DNA of 64,000 nt from Curvularia sp. ZM96. Taxonomy: Eukaryota; Ascomycota; Dothideomycetes; Pleosporales; Pleosporaceae. The DNA is taken from contig JAJGBQ010000002.1 in NCBI GenBank assembly GCA_022457065.1, forward strand, positions 62,001 through 126,000, given 5' to 3'. The notes beneath the pieces are model-generated. The model did no database searches. It saw only the letters and a list, made by a program, of their open reading frames with translations, and was not told the origin of the DNA. The position numbers were made by a program, and so were the translations under genes. Shown here in pieces: positions 32,406 to 43,404 of the stretch (the stretch's first letter is position 1; each line of letters begins with the position of its first letter).

Positions 32406-33291
32406 TTAGATTAGTAGACCCTAAGCCACTAGATCTGCTTATAGGCGTTCTATTATTGCGCATAGCGTTAGTTGAGTCTTAACTGCGTTGTGTCTTACTC
32501 TAGCTAGACTTACCGTGGGCTCATCCCGCCGCGCAAGGGTCCTAGACGCTATTGTCACTAAAGCTCTCCTAGATAGCTGGCAGCGTTACCGCAAGCTGCG
32601 AAGGGCTGCGAGGTAGCGGTTATACTCTCTTAGTATGGCTGCCGCGCAGCGTCACGTAACAAAAGTTGCGCAGCGGAGCTACTTGGCAGGGATAACTCGG
32701 TATTATCCTATGCTACTCGGGGTACTAAGCGATTAAGCCTGTATGCGGCGAATTACCTACTAGGGATTGTAGATCTATGCCTATCGACGTTATATACTCC
32801 GTACATGCTCTACTTGCGAAGGGGCTACCACACGTCTAGGGCCCCTGGCCCCGTTTTCTAATCCTTGCGGGTCTGAACTGCCATAAGCTGCTCTCACGCG
32901 CGTGCAAACTATTTAACCAGCCTCTAGCGCTTGCTCTAGCTGCGGCATTGCGGCGTAGCGGAAGAGCCTGACAGGATGCGTTAGGTAGCTTAAACGAGCT
33001 GCTAGTCTGGGTCTTAGCGCTATCATAGTGCAGCGCGCTTCCGGGCGAAATTGCAGCTTAGGCGAACATGGGCATAGGGCTGCTCCGACGACTCCGCACC
33101 TGTAGGGCTTTCTGGGCCTAGCACGGTTTGATTGCATAGAGGGGTTGCTTCACTTGGAGACCACGCCTGCTTAAGACGCTTCTTAGGTAGACTTTGTATT
33201 TGCAAGATGGCAAAATCCTAGCTATAGCATCTATAAGACAGCCCCCTTAAGTAAGCCCAAGTTCCTATAAATACGGATACTGAGTTGGCAG
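32406..33291. other. decayed sequence
   Basis: TAG- and CTA-rich sequence typical of mutated repeats. Open frames at 32913-33205 (minus) have no family features. Nothing else is supported. Confidence 0.35.
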
Positions 33292-33901
33292 CTAATATCC
33301 ATTCATGGCTAGATAGCCTTCGTTGAAAGGGCTGTCGCCACTGTTGTAGCACATATTTGGTGTAAGGCATTTAGAGAGTGGTGTAGCAGAGCTGGCTGGC
33401 ATGGTTGTCGAGGCGTAGAGGGTTGGAAGAGAAGGACTGGTGTCCTGCGCCGGGTGTCCTCTGGCTCCACTGGATGTTGGAAGTAGCGAGGGCACGGCTG
33501 GCGGTAGAGCGTCTGAGCACTCTTCTTTGCGCTTCTGCTGCTCCTGCTGCTCCTGCTGCTGCTGTCGCTGCGGCGCTGGCGCGATGCTTCGGTCCTGCGG
33601 CTGTGTGACACGATCGCGGCGTCGGCCTGTTTTGGCGGTCTTCGCACGGCCTCTATTAGGGTGGGGCTGCTTAGGCTGACCCTCGCTGATAGAGTGCGAT
33701 TCCGATGCGATGATGCTCTTAGCTTCCTCGAGCCTCTTCTTAAGCTTCTTGCCTACATAGGTCTTAGCAAGAGAGCGCATGATAGGACAGCTCTTACCTA
33801 CGATAGTGACGCTGGGCGATGCGGTTCTGTATCCTGCGGCGCTTGGCAGGGTCTGAAATCTTGGTCTAGTCGTCTATCTGAGGAGAAGCACAGCTAGACA
33901 T
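33292..33901 (-). pseudogene. decayed bZIP transcription factor gene
   Basis: Read on the minus strand from an ATG at 33901. Exon 1 holds MSSCASPQIDD, an in-frame TAG, then TKISDPAKRRRIQNRIAQRH. A short intron with a GTAGGT donor and a GCTAAGACC branch follows, and the next exon continues in phase with KKLKKRLEE. N-R-I-A-Q-R-x-Y-R-K-K-L is the canonical basic region of fungal bZIP factors. The expected D-D-W-T-K at the TAG makes a TGG to TAG RIP change likely. The rest to the stop at 33292 is a Gln-rich linker (CAG microsatellite near 33540-33565), then Ser/Pro-rich and a C-terminal MCYNSGDSPFNEGYLAM segment. No leucine zipper follows the basic region. Such stand-alone basic-region proteins are known among fungal accessory regulators. 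Confidence 0.6.
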
Positions 33902-34339
33902 GATGTATAACTAGCCTATGAGTTGACAACTGCACAAGATTGGCCGCCCAAAGACTTATAGATATGCTAGAGACAGCTACTCTGCTATCTCGCCAAGGCT
34001 AGCAGGTACTGCCTGTGCCATCTTCAGGGGCCCGTTCAGAGCCGGAGGACTATTTTGGCAGTCTCTGCGGCGGCGACGGCCACGGCGCTGGTGAACTCGA
34101 CCATTGGCTAAACACAGAGCCTGCATGAGCAAGGGTAGTGCTCAAGATAGGATCCACTACTTGGGATGTGGTGGCACTACTTAGCATTAGAGGCAACTAC
34201 TCTAGATGGCATGCGGCGCGCTTTAGAAACACCGCCGCCTCGTCTATGTAGGGGTGGCGATAACTAGTGAGGGAAAACTGCTTAAAGCCCTTAAGCAAGG
34301 GCTGTTGTCTCGGCTAATATAACTCTCTTCCTGCTCTAC
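33902..34339. other. decayed sequence
   Basis: No gene is supported. Same TAG-rich character as the flanks. Confidence 0.35.
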
Positions 34340-35115
34340 TTAGGATCTGCTAACTCCTAATTCGAAGCACGGCCCTCGCTACATCGTGGTAGACACAGCC
34401 CAGACTTTCCTACTATGACTTCTCACAACAAGACTAGCTGGTCGCCTGGATACTATGTATGGCCGTCTTTTGCGACGATGAAAACTAGGCTCACCCACAC
34501 CAGTAGTACGATGATCGCCAGCTGTTTGAATGTCTGCAAGGATAATCGCACGTGCTGCGCCAGTTCTCCGACCACCTATAAGCCTACCTACACTTGATTA
34601 GCACTATATCGCAGCGGATAAGCGAGAAGAACCTGATTATTAACAATCTCTAAAAGAACTTTGACTAGGAGCGCAACGTATTGTTGGGTAAGATTGAGGA
34701 GTACAAATGGAAACTCGTCGTTGAGAAGTAGAAGGCGAAGGCGAAAGCATGCACGCACGAGACTAGCAATAGCGAGCAAGCGAAGGAGCAATGTAAAGAT
34801 AGCGGAGCAGAGATGACCAGGCCTGCAGTAGAGCCTAAGCAGATTAAGGAGCAGAGGTTAGAGTCGCCCGAGGCGGAGCGTTATAAAGTACAGCACCGAA
34901 CCTTGCTACCAAAGCCTCCTTACGAAGATTCAGTCGAAGTACTCGCGCCGCAAGATAAAGAGAAGACTACCTCTCTAAAATCGCAGAGAGTAGAAGTAGA
35001 GAGTTGGCAATCTGCCCGCGAGACCATCTCTCCCGTTATTGAGTCTGTGTCGCCATAGGAACTAACACAGACATAGGGGACGCGTAAGCGTAAACGGGCA
35101 CTTCGTAGCTAGTAG
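34340..35115 (+). pseudogene. decayed coiled-coil protein gene
   Basis: One reading frame can be followed without indels from about 34340 to 35115 despite at least ten nonsense codons, nearly all TAG or TAA where a Gln codon would fit. Recognisable parts are YDDRQLFECLQG, LHLISTISQRISEKN, VLLGKIEEYKWKLVVEK, a long charged open stretch at 34813-35058, and a basic end GTRKRKRALRS. It looks like a nuclear protein with a central coiled coil. The preserved frame with C-to-T type stops is the RIP pattern. Family unknown. Confidence 0.4.
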
Positions 35116-36370
35116 TTGTAGTGAGCTTTGCGTATTTGTATTGTAGTTAGTATTAGAAAGTAAAAGTTCTTTAAACGCCCTAGCGCTCTGGTTACACCTG
35201 CTGCGCTGACCAACTGCAATATGACTTAGCTAGCAACCTAGCCTCTACTACGACTGTGGCAAACCTAGCTACAGAGGTTTATATATTACAAAGTATAGCG
35301 TCAGCTTCTAGTAAGCTGCTAAAAGAAGTATGCCTAGTAGATATTGAAACGTTAGCGGGTGTTGGGAGGTGGGTTCTGCTCGCACGTCTAAAGCTGGCAT
35401 CGCCCCTGGTGGCGGCTATTTTGAGAGGCTTACTCTCTAGGTGGGGATATGCTGGACGTCTCTTGCTTATACTTGATGTAACTGTAAAGATGATCACTTC
35501 TCTTGGATAGAGCTGATCGGCCGCACTAATATGCATACTAGTTTATTGAGTTAGTTGTACGCCTAGGTCTAGAAGTCTGACCTTGCTATCTTTGTATACT
35601 CTAAGGCTTAAGCGCTAATAAAAACCTAGCTAGTGAAGTTAACAATAGGAAGACGTTAGCACACATGCTATGTCGTCGGGTAGAGGAACTAGTCAAGAGC
35701 ACCAGAAGAGGATTAAGTCTAGCAATAACATGGGATGAGTTCGTCTGGGTAGATGGCTGGTGTGCAGTCCAAGCTTTAGAGCGTAGAGCGTGTTTAATCT
35801 AGTTTGGGCCATTAATAGAGCTTAATGGCGTAAGCTTCTGTAGTTGAGCGGCGCAGTACCTGGTCTAGTAGAGCGGTTTAGCCGTGCGCCTCTCGCTCGC
35901 TAATTCCTGTAGGAAGTGTGGCAGTTTGAGAGCCACAAACGGGTCTTATCTGCTATGCCACTTCATAATGCTGTTATATAGTGCACCTTGAGCATCTAGA
36001 GTCTTGCAAGCACCACTCGTTAATCCGCATCTACACTATGGCTGGCGCTTCCTGGAACCTGCTCCAAATAGTAGCTATTATTTACCTTGACATTTTCAAC
36101 GTTTACTAAACCCTTATCCCTATATGTCTCTTCTGCATAACTGCGAGCAAACGAACTCTCACTGCTATCTGGAGCAAGTTAGTAGAGCTGAAAAGGGACC
36201 TAAGTCTCTACAACCGTAGCCAGCGACTGTGGACTAAAAGGGCGGGGAAAATTTCATTCTGTAAGTGCCTATCTCTAGATTGGCTATTCGACTAACGCGC
36301 ATAGATACACTACTACGAGCGAGCAGCTCGCAGCAAGCTCTGAATTTAGCGAGGAAGAAAGGGGCTGCTA
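35116..36370. other. decayed sequence
   Basis: About 1.25 kb of TAG-rich sequence. A plus-strand open stretch at 35256-35510 is hydrophobic (LLARLKLASPLVAAILRGLL) but has no recognised family. Nothing else is supported. Confidence 0.35.
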
Positions 36371-37770
36371 CTATATAGGAAAGAAGGGTTTACTCCGCTC
36401 TAGTAATAAAGACAGTTCTTCTAATGACATTACGCTATCTATATCCTCTAAAGTGACTGTGCTCGCGATACTTTTCGATCCTGCATTAGACCCTTGGGTG
36501 TGTGTGTGGTTGGGCACGGCCTGCGTGAACGACGACGACTGACTTGAAGCATCTGTCAGCATTGCTTCGTAGTCGACTAAGCAACCTTCTATGTAGATGG
36601 ACATGTCTGCAACGGAGCTATCGGGTATATAGTAACTCTGGTCGTCCAGCGTAGTTGTAGGTATAGTCGTCATCGTAGACGTAGGTACTGTCGCGTCGTA
36701 GCTCTCTATAGCTGTGTTGAGTAAGGGGATGGGCCCACTTCTAATCGTGGTCTTAGCTATGCTGTCCGCTACAAACATGTCTAAGTTGCCTGCTTCGTTC
36801 ATGTATGCTGTGCTAGTTCCAGACATATTTGCGCCAGTTCTAGACATGTTTGCGCCAGTTCCATACGTAGTTGAGCCATCTCTATACATGTGTGAGCCAG
36901 CCTCGTACATGTGTGAGCCAGCCTCGTACATGTTTGCGCCAGTTGTATACGTGGTCGAGCCATCTCTATCTCCATACAAGATATCTCTATATGGATACAG
37001 GTTCTCTCTATACGTGGCTAGGCCGCTGTCTCCATACATGGCTGATCCGGCAGTTCCATATAGAGAGGAAGCGTCTGCTGCACACCCAGCCCAACCCTCC
37101 GCGTTGTACATGGCCGAGCCGTCGTTTCTATACGTGGGTTGGTTGTCGACGTTGAGTCTAGTTGCAGTGCTGCTAGCGAAAGAACACTCTGTAGCTGGTG
37201 TAGGCCACAGTATATCGTCCGAAACATAGTTGTCTGTTCTCTAGACTTGCTCCTTAGATAGCCCGCTCTGTTGTGGGAGGAAGGGTGTGCAACTACCAAG
37301 GTCTGCGAGTGCATTCGCACCGCTCCACTCGTGCAAGGACAGCTGCAGAGCCTTCCTAGGAACCGGGCATACCACCTCTGCATTGCCTTCGCTGTCTAGC
37401 TGATGAAAGCGGGAGATCAGGTTTGCTAGAGGCCTGCGCTCCTTCTACGCGCTCGGTCAGCTTCTCTCTTTCAAGAGCGATGTAGTAGCCGTACTCTAGT
37501 TAATGCATTCCGCACTTGCTCCCTTTTTTCGTCCTATGCCGCATCGCAGGCCCTAGCTTTCATCCTGCTCTTATCAAGACTGCGATACGCAGTAGTTAGC
37601 CCATCCTGGCTCCGACTGCGTGAGGCGAGCTGGTTGAAGATGTTCTTGTAGTGGCTCCAAGAGCCTACTTCTAGATTATTGCCGGTAGTTTTGATAATGT
37701 AGAGCAGAGTCTTGTCGTCGTCGGTAAAACGGTTTATATTAGCACGCTTGGGATATAGAAGTAGATAGCT
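36371..37770 (-). pseudogene. decayed SANT/Myb-like gene with 7-residue repeat region
   Basis: The minus strand from about 37770 reads RFTDDDKTLLYIIKTTGNN, then SWSHYKNIFNQLASRSRSQD and TAYRSL, a plausible SANT/Myb-type three-helix module, until TAG at 37534. A frame change and further stops follow. From 37111 to 36371 a single open frame of 246 codons begins with heptapeptide units of the type MYEAGSH, MYRDGST and TYGTGAN (21-bp DNA repeat at about 36820-37010), followed by a Ser/Thr-rich acidic region. I read these as pieces of one DNA-binding protein gene broken by mutation, but the joining of the parts is inference. The repeat region itself may be a separate gene. Confidence 0.4.
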
Positions 37771-39529
37771 TCGTACCTCTCTATAGAGGTGTAGCGACCT
37801 CTATATTCGCATTAGAGTAGATGATAAAATAACGGCTCTGCAACATGCTCTACCCTAGACTAAGACAACTAAAGGCGAGCGAGCTTGCGCGGATCGCCTG
37901 TTTCCTGCCCATGTGCTAGGTGTGCATAAGCGACTGGCGCAACGTCGACCTCGGGAATATAGAAGCGGCTGCTGTAGGGCCTGCATGCCCAGCCCTGCTA
38001 GCGCTTGCAGACAGAGGTGTGGGGGCGGCAGTTCTTTATTTTATCAGCAGTTCTTTGGTATGGGGCAGTCATCTGTTGGTACGAGGTCTTGCCAGGCACC
38101 GTGCCGCAAGCTAGAACAAACTACTTGGGTTTACTTGTTGAATGAGTAGAAAACTTGGCTTAGCACGATGTTACGCTGCTTATTAACACGCGTGATTTGA
38201 TGATCTCCCAACAGGTCGTCACAGCTCTCCTTGCTTTGCTCGTGCTGCTCACTTGCCACACAACATAGTATAGGCTCCTAGTACCGAGTCTGCAAATAGC
38301 AGTTGAGCTATTAAAAAGGAGTAGCAGCTAGCTACACTAACGCACGAAGCCACTAGCGCGCTACTATGCTGCTGGTGTCTAAACGCGCCAGAGCCGCCTC
38401 GAACGAATGGCCTGTGCTGCACTTATAGACTCGGCTGCACATATCCGCCCGCGCTTACTAGTCCTCTCTTTGCGTCTAGGTAGTGCACTATGAAGACAGG
38501 GCAGAGCATGTCTAGACGTGGGATGGCTCGACAACAGCTACCGTGCCGCTGAGGTTGAGGTGTGAAGCTGCAGCGCTATTTGTCGCCATGACGCGTTCAC
38601 CCGCGTAGATTGTACGTGCAAACTGCCTTCTTGGTGAAGAAATGTGGCACGGAGATATGTGGTACGATGCTACTATACAGTAATGGAATAGTGCGTAAGG
38701 GCTATGTTCGTCGCGAGGTTGCAGAACGTGACGCTATCCAGAAAGCCAGCTAGGGTTCGCACGGCATACATTGCCGATTCTTGGCAGTCTTTGTGCCCCG
38801 GCCGTGTGGCGCTGTAGATGACTCGTTTTCTTACGCGATATAGATGCCGTGCAGGCTAACAAGATCCTGCAGGATGCGAATAATGATGTACGGCGGCTCG
38901 AGACCAATTGCGTTCTAGGATAACACGCCAGCGTCGCACGTAGCGCGGTAGCGCGGTAGCGCACGTCCCGATAGGCCGGTTGATGCAGGACGTCAACTTA
39001 GAGTTCTTACTTAGCTGGGCATATCTCCGAGCGGTAGAGAATGCTTATTCCAACGAAATCTTTGCACGATGCTTGCCGTGATGATGTGTGCTCTTCTTTG
39101 CAGCTAGCCGCCTGCCTTGAAGAGAGTTAATAGCATGTCTATAGCGCGGGGAGCGCTACGTTAAAGTTACAATAAGTGTCTTACGCTATCTGCATTCTTT
39201 GGGTCATTGTACGGCACGACCAACACGGGCCTCCTAAGTGGCTCTATTCAGTCTACAGCTAGAAGGTTAGGCGTCCTGCTGTTTCTCCGCGGCGCTACTG
39301 CTGGTGCGCAAATCATCATGAGCCCCATTTGCACGTGAGTGCGCGGAAGCGGTCCCTCTGCATCCGAGCATCAAACACCACACTGTTACTCAAACAGCAA
39401 TTTACTAGCCGTGAAATGTGAGTAAACCTGTACGTGTGCTATAGTCAGAAACACGCATCAGAGGGGCGTCGAATCCAAGGTCACGGGGCGCGGGTTACTA
39501 GTGTGATCAATAGCATCGCCCTAGCCATC
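37771..39529. other. decayed sequence
   Basis: About 1.75 kb. Several short open frames at 37913-38149 and 38734-38964 show no family features. No TE ends recognised. Confidence 0.35.
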
Positions 39530-40578
39530 TCTCTCAGCTCCTGGAAATTTTGAGGCTCCCCATTATCTTTGGATAGCGCTTGAGATTTAGCGGTAGAAGT
39601 CTCAACATATTTTTAAAAGAGCATAAATGCAGCCCTAATATCACGTTGACCAACCATGTAGGATTGTGAGGGGATTGACAGGTAGGAGCAAGAATATCAG
39701 AATAGTATTCAGATGAGTCCTTAAGGTTCATCCGGAGGATTAGACAAGAGATTGGTTACCCAGCCTTTGAGGCACTAGCCAAGGTAGGCAAAGCGGACTA
39801 TTCGCTTACCTACCAGGACAAGTTCCTTAGGCTGCACAACATCATAATGGGCGTCAACGTGAGCTGGGACCTTGAAGCAGGTACCATGGAGTCGGCCCAA
39901 GATGTCTACCATCATGTCTACAGCGCCACTCCCATCATGACGACACCGAGCAAGCGGGAGGCCCACAGCAAGAGACAACGTGTATCGCGCGATTAGTGCA
40001 AGCGAGAAGCCGTGTCCCCGTCTGCTGGCCGCTCGCGTGATAAGGAGATCGAGTTTGATGAAGCCGATGCCACCACTTTGATCGGCATGTCTACGACCAC
40101 GAGCGAGGATGTGGAGAAGCGCAGGTAGACGTACGACAAAGTACCCCCGCGCCGGAAGCGCTCGAAACGTAACGCCGATGATGTTGGATTGGACGATGGT
40201 GGTGACGAAAGTAAGGCCCCATTAGAATTAGACCTTTGTAAGCAAGATGACAGGCCACTCGCGTTGCAGGGCAAAGTCACTAACAGGGAGGACACGGTGA
40301 TGCCGCTCGGGTTGGCCGTACGCAAACGCTGCTAAGCCAAAGACCCTCAGCCTGCGCCGCCTCAGAAGAAGTCTCGCATAGTCACGTCTCCTCACCCATC
40401 TATTGGCACGCCGATAGAGAATCAGGGTGCGGGCAGGCGCTCGAGTGCCTACCTTGAGCAGAGGTCGGCGGATAGGGTTGATTTGGGTAAGCTAATTGGA
40501 ACCAATCCTGCTCATTCTCTTGGTTCTTCGACCCTGAGCAATAGCATCCACATGAATAGGTCCTTCACACGGTAGATA
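39530..40578 (+). pseudogene. decayed gene of unknown family
   Basis: A single frame runs from about 39730 to 40578 with only a few stops (two TAG, one TAA). It begins IRRIRQEIGYPAFEALAKVG, continues LTYQDKFLRLHNIIMGVNV, then a basic and Ser-rich region with TTPSKREAHSKRQR, PPRRKRSKRNADD and PPQKKSRIVTSPHPS. The frame may reach back to about 39530 with more stops. Composition suggests a nuclear protein with a helical N-terminal domain and nuclear-localisation sequences. I recognise no family. The few stops and the lack of indels suggest recent decay. Confidence 0.4.
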
Positions 40579-40947
40579 AATGCATGGGAAATGAATACTA
40601 ATGCCTGAAGTGAATGTGAAAACTTCTGACTTAGTGGGGGGCGCGCTTGGCCACTCTTTGAGGGTCAGAAGCGTGTAGTGATGGGAAGAAGGCAAGGAAG
40701 CAGAAGCGCGCTGAAGTAGGTGAACTATCTCAACGGCGGGGTGGACGGTGCAATAGGACTAAATATATTGCGCGAACTATAAGCATGTAGCAGAAGTAGT
40801 CTCTGAATTGTATTGCCCTATACAGGCCCATAGTGGGTTGTTATGGGCTATGATGCCGTAGTTTTGGTGAGGGCTTGGCAAGAGTGTCCTGCGACTGCGA
40901 CCCTGTGAGGTACACAAGAGATTAGTAGTTATAAATAAGTTTATGTA
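40579..40947. other. left flank of the Pogo element
   Basis: No gene is supported. The TA at 40946-40947 is the probable target-site copy. Confidence 0.4.
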
Positions 40948-41007
40948 TAACGTAGTTCATAAGCGAGCTGATCACCCAAGCGAGCTGATCACACCCCACC
41001 AGCGCGT
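40948..41007 (+). repeat. left terminal inverted repeat
   Basis: 60 bp identical to the inverted right end. Inside it the word AAGCGAGCTGATCAC occurs twice in direct orientation, likely transposase-binding sites. Confidence 0.9.
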
Positions 41008-41068
41008 TAAAGTCAAGACGTTATCACAGTCTTTTATCATAGTCGATAAAGTATTACGATATACTAAA

Positions 41069-42732
41069 TTAATTATCAGAATCGCTACTATCACTTGCAC
41101 TATCTATCTCAACTGCGCAGGTACGAGCGTTGTGTCCAGTCTGCTTGCAACGCCCGCACCGCCTCTCTCCTCGAACCCTCTTCGACGCACTCTCACCATC
41201 ACCACGACTACTACCCGCCTGTTCAGCCAATACTTCTTGAACTTCGCCTACAGTAAGAGTCTCTTCTGTCCGTACGTATCGCCGCTTACGGCTCTTACGC
41301 TTGTTTGATTCATCTAGAGCCGCTTGAAGAGTAGTAATTTTCTCTGTCAGAAGCACCATTTTATGTGCCATTTGCTGAGCCCCTTTACTCAGCTGCGCGA
41401 TCTGCTCGGTGAGTGAATTGGCAGAAGACCCACGGCGTTTTCTCACGCTCTCTTGAATAAGACCAATTTGAGCCTCAACCTCGCGCGCGTTGCGTGGTGT
41501 CTGCGCCTCCCAGGCGGCTACCCGTCGCGGTGATTGATATGGTGTCTGCACCACTACGTCAAGCTTAGATAGCACAGCCTGTGGGTCGTGTGGGACTAGA
41601 CCAGCGCCTCTAAAGCCAGCTTGGATATTCTCCTTCGTGATAGACTGCTCAAAAGCAGTCTTAAAGGCTGGCAGGAAGGTCTCCTTGCTGATATAGTGGG
41701 TGCGGTTGCGTGCCAAGCCTGAAACAGCGTCGCCATACTTGCGCTTCAACGGCGAGAAGCAGGCGACGTCAAGGGGCTGCAATAGGTGAGACGAGTGCGC
41801 AGGCATACAGATAAGAATAATATTCTTCTCCTTGCAAAGATCTTGAAAATCGACGGAGCAGTGGCTCTCATGGCCGTCAATGATAAGCAGTCGATACCCA
41901 CCCACAGTATGCCTCTTTGTATGGGTATCAAAGTGCTCCAACCAGGCAAGACTAAGCTGATTATTCGTCCAGCCATTAGGACTGACTTCAAGAACCCAGT
42001 CAGCAGGTAAGTCTTTAAACCAGACGTTGATAAGCACCTTGCCCGCAAAGACAACGAAGGGTGGTATCCGGCGACCCGTCGCGCCCACGCCTTGGATCAC
42101 AGTAACCCACTCACGGTTGCCTGGCTGTACCCGCTTCTTTTTGCCATATCCCTCTGAGCTTGTGACAACTAACTGTGATGAAATCTTGCCCATCATAAAG
42201 CCAGTTTCGTCAAAGTTGTAGATATCATCGTCTACAATACCCCACTTCTGCTTCATCCTCTGGACTAAGTCGAACCAGCGCTGGATAGCCGCTAGGTCCT
42301 CGCAGGCGGCTCGCTGGTGATCATAGGGACGGCTCCAGCGCGTACGGAGCTCAGGAGTTCGCTTAACAAAGTTATCAACCCAGTTCTTGCCAACAGGGTT
42401 GCTCCTCGCTCATGCAATAGTTTATCAGCCATAGCTCGAACGTCAGGCTTTGTAGGCGCAAATCCTCGCGCAGACTCTTCAAGAATACTCTCAACTATAG
42501 CCTCCTCTTCTAGCTTGTTTAGGCGCTTTAAATTTGCTTCGCAGTCGCGTCGAGGGCGTATTCCAGCACGTCGAGTAGATAGAGTACTTTGAGGCACGTT
42601 ATAGATAGAGGCAGCACGTCTTTGGCTTTGAACACGTTGTGATTGGACATCAGAAAGAGCAAGTTGAAGATCTGATTCAGGATAAGTTAATTGATGATCG
42701 CGTTGTTGCGACATAACGCGTTGTAGTGTCAA
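41069..42732 (-). CDS. Pogo/Fot1 transposase (DDE, one frameshift)
   Basis: Two overlapping frames, 42732-42292 and 42256-41069, form one transposase. The first has an N-terminal helix-turn-helix part (ASIYNVPQSTLSTRRAG) and a CENP-B-type segment (EEEAIVESILE). The protein homology moves to another frame near 42395, just after HERGAT, so one base seems lost there. The second frame has the DDE catalytic core: NFDETGF, then LLIIDGHESH, then LLQPLDVACFSPLK. Near the C-terminus it has a heptad region and a CCHC zinc knuckle CGRCKQTGHNARTC, then an acidic Ser tail. Cut-and-paste transposition is expected of the family. With the frameshift this copy is probably non-autonomous, unless the shift is programmed. 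Confidence 0.8.
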
Positions 42733-42737
42733 CGTCG

Positions 42738-42797
42738 ACGCGCTGGTGGGGTGTGATCAGCTCGCTTGGGTGATCAGCTCGCTTATGAACTACGTTA
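42738..42797 (-). repeat. right terminal inverted repeat
   Basis: 60 bp, the exact reverse complement of the left end at 40948-41007. Confidence 0.9.
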
Positions 42798-43404
42798 TAC
42801 AGTATTGAAAGCTGGGAAGAAAGGCTTTAACGAAGGAGCTAGAGCTTAACATGTAATCTCGACATATTAGGTTACTTAGTTTGCAGACCAGCTGCAACAA
42901 CCGCAGCCTATACAATATTTATCGTGACTGACTTGGCGGACCGCGTGCCTGCAGTCAAGAGTCCGTCACGTGACCTAGATGCGGACAAGGGTCTATCCGC
43001 AAGGCCTTGGACCTAGCGTGAATTTACCCAGACAGCTCGCGCGAATTCTTGGACAAGGCAGCATGGCTTACACTGGTAGCATAGTTTACTGGCGAGACTC
43101 GCATCAAAGCGCAATTAGCACATGCGTGTAGAGAGATGAATGGTGCACGTGTTAAATCTAGTCTATAGTTACTCTTATTCCCACCAACATATAAGTATGG
43201 TGCTCCATGTTTCCAAGGCATAAAGCCATATATAGAGTAATTGGGTGGGTCTATAGTTATACACGCGTAAACACATGTGACCGATAAGCATGAAACGGTC
43301 CATCTTACTTCTAAGATCCGCATGAGGGAACACCACTAGCCAGTGCAGACGCGCGGTTGCGGGATTCTTTGCTTCGTCTGGTTTCCAAGGCGCCTTGTTG
43401 CTTT
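42798..43404. other. intergenic
   Basis: About 600 bp without a supported gene. A GTCACGTGAC word lies near 42965. The open frames on both strands overlap and lack family features. Confidence 0.4.

Larger units (their letters stand above)
40948..42797 (-). mobile_element. Pogo/Fot1-type DNA transposon, complete ends
   Basis: An 1850-bp element with perfect 60-bp terminal inverted repeats and TA dinucleotides on both sides (40946-40947 and 42798-42799), as expected for Tc1/mariner superfamily insertions. It carries one minus-strand transposase. Identical arms indicate a recent insertion. Unlike the surrounding sequence, its coding frame has no RIP-type stop, only one apparent 1-nt deletion. 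Confidence 0.9.

Noticed and set aside
36714..37229. Plus-strand frame of 171 codons over the 21-bp repeat
   Set aside because: Multiple frames stay open on both strands because of the 21-bp period; the minus strand connects better to the SANT-like part, although this is not certain.
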